Source: Rhizobium sp. Root482
GTDB taxonomy: Bacteria; Pseudomonadota; Alphaproteobacteria; Rhizobiales; Rhizobiaceae
DNA length: 64,000 bases
NCBI RefSeq assembly: GCF_001426565.1
Contig: NZ_LMFA01000021.1
Coordinates: 1 to 64,000, forward strand
Direction: 5' to 3'
Of the stretch, positions 57,653-64,000 are shown piece by piece. The notes below the pieces were generated by a model, which saw only the letters and a list, made by a program, of their open reading frames with translations, was not told where the DNA came from and ran no database searches. How positions within the stretch are numbered: position 1 is the stretch's first letter; each line of letters begins with the position of its first letter. Both the position numbers and the translations under genes were made by a program.

Positions 57653-57793
57653 ATGGCGATCATCATGATGCTCGTATCGGCAGTCATCAGTATTGTGTTT
57701 CTGGTCGATTTCGCAAAAACCATTCTGGAACTTCAGCGCGATCGTGCGGTCATGAAGACCATTACCCGGAATACGGGCGGCTTCAGCGTTTGA
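57653..57793 (+). CDS. Small membrane peptide (46 residues)
   Basis: Begins MAIIMMLVSAVISIVFLVDF (one hydrophobic helix), with a basic tail (LELQRDRAVMKTITRNTGGFSV). AGGAAG seven bases upstream of the ATG, and 11 bases after the first small ORF, so probably co-transcribed from the EcfG promoter at 57471. A longer in-frame reading from 57479 is possible but crosses the first ORF. Function unknown. Confidence 0.6.
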   Translation: MAIIMMLVSAVISIVFLVDFAKTILELQRDRAVMKTITRNTGGFSV

Positions 57794-57858
57794 TCCGCGA
57801 CTGCGACATTCCAGCTCTATCTGACAGCCGTAACCTCCAGTGCGCGCTGTCCTGAAAA

Positions 57859-57887
57859 ACCGGATGGTCCCTGCCAGTCCGGTCTTT
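57859..57887 (+). terminator. Terminator of the small membrane ORF pair
   Basis: ACCGGATGG/CCAGTCCGGT stem with one bulge, followed by CTTTCTG, 65 bases after the second small ORF. Confidence 0.55.
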
Positions 57888-57907
57888 CTGTATCTGGGGC
57901 TGCTTAC

Positions 57908-57940
57908 GAAAAAGCCGGCGAAAAATTCGCCGGCTTTTTC
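57908..57940. terminator. Bidirectional terminator before gyrA 3' end
   Basis: A perfect 15-base-pair stem (GAAAAAGCCGGCGAA and its complement) with an AAA loop; T-runs on both strands. Fifteen bases past the gyrA stop. Confidence 0.88.
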
Positions 57941-57954
57941 CATGGATTGTGGGC

Positions 57955-60738
57955 TTATTCCTCGGTCGCAGCCGGTGGCTCCCCACCCTCCGGCAGGTCC
58001 GTGGCGTCAAGGAGTTCGTCCTCCTCGTCCGTCTCCGGCTCACTGATGCGCTCGACCGAAACGACCTTTTCGTCCTTGGCGGTCGAGAAGATGGTCACGC
58101 CCTTGGTGGCGCGGCTTGCGAGCCGGATGCCGCCGACCGGGACCCGGATCAGTTGGCCGCCATCGGAGACCAGCATGATCTGGTCCTTGTCCTCGACCGG
58201 GAAGGCGGCGACCAGTTCGCCGATTTCGCCTGTCTTGGAGGTATCGGTGGCCCGAATTCCCTTCCCGCCACGTCCGGACGTCCGGAAGTCGTAGGTGGAG
58301 GAACGCTTGCCGAAACCCTTGACCGACACGGTGAGCACGAATTGCTCGCGTGCCTTCAGTTCTTCATAGCGCGCGTCGTCGAGCTGGCCTTCTTCCGTCA
58401 CCTCTTCCCCGACAAGGGCGATTTCCTCGTCCTCGCCGGTGGTCGCCCGCCGTTCGGCGGCGGCGCGCTTGAGGTAGGCGGCACGCTCCCACGGTTCGGC
58501 ATCGACATGGCCGACAATCGTCATCGAGATGATCCGATCATTGTCGCCAAGCGAAATGCCGCGCACGCCGATCGAATTGCGGCCGGCAAAGACGCGAACG
58601 TCAGTGACGGAGAAGCGGATGCACTGGCCGAGCGCCGTGGTCAAAAGCACGTCGTCGCGATCGGTGCAGGTCTCGACGGAGAGGATTTCATCACCCTCGT
58701 CCTCAAGCTTCATGGCGATCTTGCCGTTGCGGTTGACCTGGACGAAATCCGACAGCTTGTTGCGGCGGACGGTTCCCCGGGTCGTCGAGAACATTACGTC
58801 GAGGTTCTGCCAGGTCGTTTCGTCCTCGGGCAGTGGCATGATCGTGGTGATGCGCTCGCCCGATTCCAGCGGCAGCATGTTGATCAATGCCTTGCCGCGC
58901 GATTGCGGCGTGCCGATCGGCAGGCGCCAGACCTTTTCCTTATAAACGATGCCACGCGAGGAGAAGAACAGCATCGGCGTATGCGTATTGGCGACGAAAA
59001 GCCGCGTGACGAAATCCTCGTCGCGCGTCGCCATGCCGGAGCGACCCTTGCCGCCACGGCGCTGGGCGCGGTAGGTGGCAAGCGGCACGCGCTTGATGTA
59101 GCCGAGATGCGATACGGTGATGACCATATCCTCGCGGGCGATCAGGTCCTCGTCGTCCATGTCCGGACCGCCCTCGACGATCTCGGTGCGGCGCGGCGTA
59201 CCGAATTCGTCGCGGACGGCGGCAAGCTCGTCCTTGACGATCGTCATGATGCGGACGCGCGAGCCGAGAATATCGAGGTAGTCGCTGATCTCGGCGCCGA
59301 TCTTGTTCAATTCGTCGCCGATTTCGTCGCGGCCAAGCGCCGTCAGGCGGGCAAGACGCAGTTCGAGAATGGCGCGGGCCTGTTCCTCGGAGAGATTGTA
59401 GGTCAGATCCTCGTTGATCCGGTGACGCGGATCGTCGATCAAGCGGATCAGGCTTTCGACATCGGCGGCCGGCCAGCGGCGCGTCATCAACTGTTCGCGC
59501 GCCGTCTGCGGATCCGGAGCTTCGCGGATCAGCTTGATGATCTCGTCGATATTAGCAACCGCGATGGCAAGACCGACCAGCACATGGGCGCGGTCGCGCG
59601 CCTTGCGAAGCAGATATTTCGTGCGCCGGCTGATGACTTCCTCGCGGAAGGAAACAAAGGCGCGCAGCATGTCGAGCAGGTTCATCTGCTCCGGCTTGCC
59701 GCCGTTCAGCGCCACCATGTTGCAGCCGAAGGAGGTCTGCAGCGGCGTGTAGCGATAGAGCTGGTTGAGGATCACGTCGGCATTGGCATCGCGCTTCAGC
59801 TCGACGACGACCCGGTAACCCTGCCGGTCGCTTTCGTCGCGCAGGTCCGAAATGCCTTCGATGCGCTTGTCCTTGACCAGTTCGGCCATCTTCTCGATCA
59901 TCGTCGCCTTGTTCACCTGATAGGGAACTTCGGTGATGATGATCTGCTCGCGGTCGCCGCGCATCGGCTCGATGGTGGCACGGCCGCGCATGATGACCGA
60001 GCCGCGGCCCGTCTCATAGGCAGACCGAATACCGGAACGGCCAAGGATGAAGGCGCCGGTCGGGAAATCCGGACCGGGAATGATCTCCATCAGCTGGTGC
60101 AGCTCAAGCGCCGGCTCGTCGATCAGCGCGATGCAGCCGTTGATCACTTCGATCAGATTGTGCGGCGGGATATTGGTGGCCATGCCGACGGCGATGCCGC
60201 CTGCCCCGTTGACCAGGAGATTGGGGAATTTCGCGGGCACGACGACCGGCTCGCTGAGCGTCGCGTCGTAGTTGTCGCGGAAATCGACCGTTTCCTTGTC
60301 GAGATCGTCGAGCAGGGCATGGGCCGCCTTCTGCAGCCGGCACTCGGTATAACGCTCGGCCGCCGGCGGATCGCCGTCGATCGAGCCGAAATTCCCCTGC
60401 CCGTCGATCAGCGGCAGGCGCAGCGACCACGGCTGGGCCATGCGGGCAAGCGCATCATAGATCGCCGAATTGCCGTGCGGATGGTATTTACCCATCACGT
60501 CACCGGTGACGCGGGCACATTTGACGTATTTCTTGTTCCAGTCGATGCCCAGTTCGCTCATCCCGAAGAGGATGCGCCTGTGAACCGGCTTCAGGCCGTC
60601 GCGGACATCGGGAAGAGCGCGGCTGACGATGACGCTCATGGCGTAATCGAGATAGGAGCGCTGCATTTCCTCCATGATGGAAATAGGCTCGATGCCTGGT
60701 GGGTTCTTGCCGCCGCCGGGTGTGGTTTGCTCAGTCAA
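57955..60738 (-). CDS. gyrA: DNA gyrase subunit A
   Basis: Breaks and rejoins DNA for negative supercoiling with GyrB. 927 residues: winged-helix region with active tyrosine in RYTECRL (about 130), quinolone region [17 protein letters not shown] where the Ser and Asp positions linked to resistance are wild-type-like, GyrA box QRRGGKG (about 570) opening the C-terminal beta-pinwheel, and an acidic tail ([24 protein letters not shown]). Long C-terminal extension is normal for Rhizobiales. Confidence 0.98.
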   Translation of the reverse strand: MTEQTTPGGGKNPPGIEPISIMEEMQRSYLDYAMSVIVSRALPDVRDGLKPVHRRILFGMSELGIDWNKKYVKCARVTGDVMGKYHPHGNSAIYDALARMAQPWSLRLPLIDGQGNFGSIDGDPPAAERYTECRLQKAAHALLDDLDKETVDFRDNYDATLSEPVVVPAKFPNLLVNGAGGIAVGMATNIPPHNLIEVINGCIALIDEPALELHQLMEIIPGPDFPTGAFILGRSGIRSAYETGRGSVIMRGRATIEPMRGDREQIIITEVPYQVNKATMIEKMAELVKDKRIEGISDLRDESDRQGYRVVVELKRDANADVILNQLYRYTPLQTSFGCNMVALNGGKPEQMNLLDMLRAFVSFREEVISRRTKYLLRKARDRAHVLVGLAIAVANIDEIIKLIREAPDPQTAREQLMTRRWPAADVESLIRLIDDPRHRINEDLTYNLSEEQARAILELRLARLTALGRDEIGDELNKIGAEISDYLDILGSRVRIMTIVKDELAAVRDEFGTPRRTEIVEGGPDMDDEDLIAREDMVITVSHLGYIKRVPLATYRAQRRGGKGRSGMATRDEDFVTRLFVANTHTPMLFFSSRGIVYKEKVWRLPIGTPQSRGKALINMLPLESGERITTIMPLPEDETTWQNLDVMFSTTRGTVRRNKLSDFVQVNRNGKIAMKLEDEGDEILSVETCTDRDDVLLTTALGQCIRFSVTDVRVFAGRNSIGVRGISLGDNDRIISMTIVGHVDAEPWERAAYLKRAAAERRATTGEDEEIALVGEEVTEEGQLDDARYEELKAREQFVLTVSVKGFGKRSSTYDFRTSGRGGKGIRATDTSKTGEIGELVAAFPVEDKDQIMLVSDGGQLIRVPVGGIRLASRATKGVTIFSTAKDEKVVSVERISEPETDEEDELLDATDLPEGGEPPAATEE

Positions 60739-60970
60739 TTTCGATCACGATCTTTGTTCAGAATCAGACATATTTTTATAGCCGAATGTACCGGGCAGCG
60801 CCAATTTTGCGGCCGGGTTTTGAACAGGCTTTTCCCCTTCAAGCCACGGCCCAGCGGGATTTGCAAGGCAAAAGCGGCGGAACCATGGAAGACGGGCCTT
60901 TCCTTCGCCGGTCCCCTCGCCTAACAATCGATCAAACGGCCGGCGTGAACAGGCCAAAGGGGAATTTGCG

Positions 60971-61597
60971 ATGCTGAACATCGATCTTCTGGTCAATGCG
61001 CTCACCACCATCCTGGTCACCATCGACCCGCCCGGCCTGGCGCCGATCTTTCTCAGCCTGACGGTCGGCATGAACCGGCAGCAGCGCTTTCTCGTTGCCC
61101 GGCGTGGCACGCTGATCGCCTTTTTCATCCTGTCGGCCTTCGCCCTGTTCGGAAACGGCATTCTCGGCCTGCTCGGCATCTCGATTGGCGCTTTCAGGAT
61201 CGCCGGTGGTCTGCTGCTGTTCTGGATCGCCTTCGAGATGATTTTCGAGAAGCGCAACGAGCGCAAGGAAAAGACCGGAGAGGTCGCAGTGACCCGCGAT
61301 CATATTCACAATATCGCGGTCTTTCCGCTGGCCCTGCCGCTGATCGCCGGTCCCGGCGCGATTTCGGCGACGATCCTGCTGTCGGGCTCGTTTTCGGGGA
61401 CCATCGACCGGGCCCAGCTGATCCTGGTGATCGCGTTCTGCCTCGCCGTGCTGTTCGCAGCCCTCGTCATCGCCGAGCGCATCGACCGGTTCCTCGGCGT
61501 CACCGGTCGGGCGATCCTGACCCGCCTGCTCGGCGTGATTCTCGCGGCGCTCGCCGTGCAATTCGTGGTCGATGGCGTCAAATCGGCCATGGCCTGA
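60971..61597 (+). CDS. MarC family integral membrane protein
   Basis: A 208-residue six-helix membrane protein of the MarC family, formerly thought to affect multidrug resistance but of unproved function. Features: TTILVTIDPPGLAPIFLSLT and FPLALPLIAGPGAISATILL. Divergent from gyrA across 232 bases. No resistance role should be inferred. Confidence 0.9.
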   Translation: MLNIDLLVNALTTILVTIDPPGLAPIFLSLTVGMNRQQRFLVARRGTLIAFFILSAFALFGNGILGLLGISIGAFRIAGGLLLFWIAFEMIFEKRNERKEKTGEVAVTRDHIHNIAVFPLALPLIAGPGAISATILLSGSFSGTIDRAQLILVIAFCLAVLFAALVIAERIDRFLGVTGRAILTRLLGVILAALAVQFVVDGVKSAMA

Positions 61598-61645
61598 CGA
61601 CGTCGACTATTGGCGGGATAGTTTGAGGCTTTGCGGAGAACATGC

Positions 61646-61722
<77 letters not shown>

Positions 61723-61765
61723 GCTTTGGCGGAGGGATCACCTCCGCTGGAACATAGCCCTGGAA

Positions 61766-62071
61766 TCAATGCGTCCAGGGCTGGGTGCGGGTAAAGCGGA
61801 AATTATCGCTGTAGGAGACGCTCTTGCGCGTCTCCTCCTTCGGCGCGATGACGCGGTATTCGACGCCGTTGCGCTCTGCATAGGCGACCGCCTGCTCGGC
61901 GGTCTCAAAGGTCAGCTTCACCTGCTGGCGGGTATCGGCCGAACTCGTATATCCCATCATCGGATCGATCGTGCGCGGGCTGTCCTGATCGAATTCGAGA
62001 ACCCACAAATGCGTCTTGGCCTTGCCGGACTGCATGGCGGTCTTTGCGGGGCGATAGATTTTCGCGGACAT
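61766..62071 (-). CDS. ETC complex I subunit (NDUFS4-like)
   Basis: A 101-residue accessory subunit of NADH:ubiquinone oxidoreductase, homologous to mitochondrial NDUFS4. It has MSAKIYRPAKTAMQSGKAKTHLWVLEFD, DPMMGYTSSADTRQQVKLTFETAEQAVAYAERNG and NFRFTRTQPWTH, the family's beginning and end. ATG 62071 chosen over 62089. Lies alone between tRNA-Arg and tRNA-Pro, away from any nuo operon. Confidence 0.95.
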   Translation of the reverse strand: MSAKIYRPAKTAMQSGKAKTHLWVLEFDQDSPRTIDPMMGYTSSADTRQQVKLTFETAEQAVAYAERNGVEYRVIAPKEETRKSVSYSDNFRFTRTQPWTH

Positions 62072-62310
62072 ATCTTCAAGCGGCTCCACTCAACAGTGCA
62101 TCGCGCCGGCTTCCAAGCCGATCGCTGCATTCCCATAGCGCAGAATGGAATGAAACGGAATGACTTTTGCGCGATATATGCGCCGATTTCGGCAGGGTGG
62201 GCCGCGCGGCGTATGGAGGACGTGGTTCGCCTTGCGCACCGGCAAGCTGAAGCAGGCGTGCCAACGTCGCCGTGGCGGACTTCGTCATCATGATGGAAGG
62301 AAGATATCGG

Positions 62311-62387
<77 letters not shown>

Positions 62388-62475
62388 TGACCGGCCGATG
62401 GCGGGGAGATACACGCTTCCCCCTGCCCCTGCAACAGTTAAATTGGCCGGCTTGAGGTGACGGCCGGGCGACGCG

Positions 62476-62973
62476 TCACGGCCGGGCTGCCTGGGGCGAT
62501 GCGGCGATCTGGCGGCTTTCGACATGGTCGCCGGGGGCGATGCCCAAGCGCTCGGCCGAGCCGGCATTCAATTCGAGCACGAAGGCGACTGGAACGCCGG
62601 AATCGATGATGCTTTCCGAAAGCGGCACGGCGTTTTCACGGATCGTCTCGATCCTGCCGTCGCTCGCGATGAACAGCATGTCGAGCGGCAGATAGGTGTT
62701 CTTCATCCACATCAGGACCCGACGCGTCTCGCCGAAATCGAACAACATGCCGGCGTCACCGGCCATTTCGCGACGGTTCATGAGGCCTTGCGCGCGCTGC
62801 TCGCTCTCGAGCGCCAGTTCCACTGTGAACGCATGGGCGCGGCCATCGGCTGTCGTCACCGTCAGCGGCGCCTTCTCGAAGCTGATGTCGGCTGCCAGGG
62901 CCGGCGAGGCGGAAAGGCACAAAAAAAGCGCCGCGAAGGCGCTTGCTATTGGGCGAAATAACCGCCCCAGCAT
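62476..62973 (-). CDS. DUF192 secreted protein
   Basis: 165 residues: signal peptide (IASAFAALFLCLSASPALAAD) and a DUF192 domain with FTVELALESEQRAQGLMNRREMAGDAGMLFDFGETRRVLMWMKNTYLPLDMLFI, the standard core. Function unknown. The start overlaps the stop of the cold-shock gene (TGATG), so translation is coupled. No good ribosome site of its own. Confidence 0.92.
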   Translation of the reverse strand: MLGRLFRPIASAFAALFLCLSASPALAADISFEKAPLTVTTADGRAHAFTVELALESEQRAQGLMNRREMAGDAGMLFDFGETRRVLMWMKNTYLPLDMLFIASDGRIETIRENAVPLSESIIDSGVPVAFVLELNAGSAERLGIAPGDHVESRQIAASPQAARP

Positions 62974-63551
62974 CAATGCGCCCGGCCGGAGGGTGCCGGC
63001 ACGTCGGGGTGTATTTCCGCCGCCATCAACCCCTTGTCGCCATCGCCGAAACGCACCAGCACCGTCTGGCCCGGGCGCAGCTCGGTGAGGCCGAAGCGGC
63101 GCAGTGTTTCCATATGGATAAAGATGTCCTCGGTGCCGTCGCCGCGCGTCAGGAAGCCGAAGCCCTTGGTGCGATTGAACCATTTGACAAGGCAACGTTC
63201 CAGCCCACTGGTCGGGGTGACCTGTGCGTGGGTGCGGGCCGGCGGCAGCTGCGAGGGATGTACCGCAGTCGATTGGTCCATGGAAAGGATGCGGAAGGCC
63301 TGGTAGCCACGATCGCGCTTCTGGATCAGGGCGACGACGCGCGCACCTTCCAGCACCGTCTGGTAACCGTCGCGGCGCAGGCAGGTGACATGCACAAGCA
63401 CATCCTGCATGCCATTGTCCGGGATGATGAAGCCAAACCCCTTGGCAACGTCGAACCACTTAATCACGCCGGTGATTTCAACCAGATCGAGTGCGTCGCT
63501 GCCGAAATCCTCGTCCGGCGTGGCGCCCTTTGCTGAAATCCTGTCCGCCAT
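62973..63551 (-). CDS. Cold shock domain protein with two CSDs
   Basis: 192 residues with two cold-shock domains: first about 25-92 (GVIKWFDVAKGFGFIIPDNGMQDVLVHVTCL), second about 115-182 (CLVKWFNRTKGFGFLTRGDGTEDIFIHMETL), each with RNP-1-like KGFGF and an RNP-2-like segment. Nucleic-acid binding, probably RNA chaperone. Twin-CSD proteins of this size are typical of alphaproteobacteria. The DUF192 gene follows in the same transcript. Confidence 0.95.
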   Translation of the reverse strand: MADRISAKGATPDEDFGSDALDLVEITGVIKWFDVAKGFGFIIPDNGMQDVLVHVTCLRRDGYQTVLEGARVVALIQKRDRGYQAFRILSMDQSTAVHPSQLPPARTHAQVTPTSGLERCLVKWFNRTKGFGFLTRGDGTEDIFIHMETLRRFGLTELRPGQTVLVRFGDGDKGLMAAEIHPDVPAPSGRAH

Positions 63552-63742
63552 TGTCTTCCAGCCCCTCGAATACGCGTCACATCACGGTTAACTGATTCTT
63601 GATGGCAGAATAACATCGTCCCGCCGCAATTGCGCAAGCCCTCGGATGAAATTTGCCGTCGCCATCCCTAGCGTCCGAGCCTTGCCTCTGGCTGTCTGTT
63701 GCCTAATTATGCGCTCGTCTTCAGCAAAACAGGAATATTACA

Positions 63743-64000
63743 GTGCGCTATCTGCATACCATGGTTCGCGTCAAAGATCTGGACGCGGCACTTCACTTCT
63801 ACGGCACGCTTTTCGGACTGGTGGAAGTTCGCCGGATCGAGAATGAAAAGGGCCGGTTCACGCTGGTCTTCCTGGCCGCGCCCGGCGATCTCGACCATGC
63901 GGAAACCCATCTCTCGCCCTGCCTGGAACTGACCTACAACTGGGACCCGGAAGACTATACCGGAGGGCGTAATTTCGGTCACCTCGCCTACGAGGTCGAC
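63743..64000 (+). CDS. gloA: Lactoylglutathione lyase (glyoxalase I), N-terminal part
   Basis: Isomerises the methylglyoxal-glutathione hemithioacetal. 86 codons before the window ends. The start is GTG 63743 giving RYLHTMVRVKDLDAALHFYGTLFGLVE, the family opening with the first His metal ligand, then ENEKGRFTLVFLAAP, LELTYNWDPEDYTGGRNFGHLAYEVD with Glu and His ligands. AGGA lies eight bases before the GTG. 3' end lies outside. Confidence 0.93.
   Translation, partial: MRYLHTMVRVKDLDAALHFYGTLFGLVEVRRIENEKGRFTLVFLAAPGDLDHAETHLSPCLELTYNWDPEDYTGGRNFGHLAYEVD

Noticed and set aside
57949-60924. 991-codon open frame antisense to gyrA
   Set aside because: It is a codon-bias shadow: GC-rich codons of gyrA leave an open frame opposite, with Arg/Asp/His-rich composition and no ribosome site.

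Overview
The window is chromosomal DNA of a GC-rich alphaproteobacterium, almost certainly a member of the Rhizobiaceae (Rhizobium/Agrobacterium/Ciceribacter relatives). Support: a glnB-glnA operon behind a sigma-54 promoter, a class II nrdJ, IalB and SdhE, an alphaproteobacterial GTTC-N7-GTTC SOS box between uvrA and ssb, EcfG-type (GGAAC-N16/17-CGTT) promoters, and many DUF proteins typical of the order. There is no prophage, IS element, CRISPR array or rRNA operon. Content is mostly core housekeeping genes plus five tRNAs.

Layout. 0-8 kb: end of glmS (with an apparent 1-base frameshift at the window edge), an acetyltransferase, a DUF502 membrane protein, recG (convergent), sdhE and mfd. 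8-16 kb: FrnE-like DsbA protein, peptide-binding protein, IalB, HspQ, glnA/glnB, NAD(P)HX repair enzyme, DUF72. 16-20.5 kb: divergent uvrA/ssb sharing an SOS box, then a VOC protein. 20.5-22.5 kb: accessory patch with an unassigned structured stretch, mosaic palindromic repeats, a DUF559 nuclease-like gene and a DUF1508 micro-protein. 22.5-36 kb: nrdJ with a pair of NrdR boxes, a PDC-sensor-like secreted protein, gpt, tRNA-Leu, an orphan ABC-2 exporter permease, a stress-promoter DUF2188 gene, wrbA, a CinA-like protein, ilvA, HlyU, and a divergent Lrp-type regulator/alanine dehydrogenase pair. 36-44 kb: DUF1203, a cysK-alaX-sseA-GNAT cluster, an mdtJI-like exporter pair, cfa, LysE, tRNA-Asn and two small membrane proteins. 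44.5-52.4 kb: tRNA-Ser, rlpA, a DacC-like protein and the co-oriented run tmk-holB-metG-tatD-MBL hydrolase. 52.4-64 kb: a 540-base non-coding interval with a dif-like site, DUF4864, tgt-queA-ppiB-ppi-coaD, two tiny stress-promoter membrane ORFs, gyrA, marC, tRNA-Arg, an NDUFS4-like gene, tRNA-Pro, DUF192/cold-shock genes and the start of gloA.

Two window-scale signals stand out. First, FtsK-orienting octamers (GGGNAGGG) are strongly polarised: I count 18 on the + strand and 1 on the - strand left of 52 kb, and 0 on + and 3 on - to the right. A dif-like 28-mer (52482-52509) lies in the non-coding gap where polarity flips, so the window probably contains the chromosome dimer-resolution/terminus site. 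Second, three separate small-protein transcription units (DUF2188 at 30 kb, a TM protein at 44 kb, a tandem pair of 40/46-residue ORFs at 57.5 kb) each carry a precise EcfG-type promoter, outlining part of the general stress regulon. All calls were made by eye; no database search was run.
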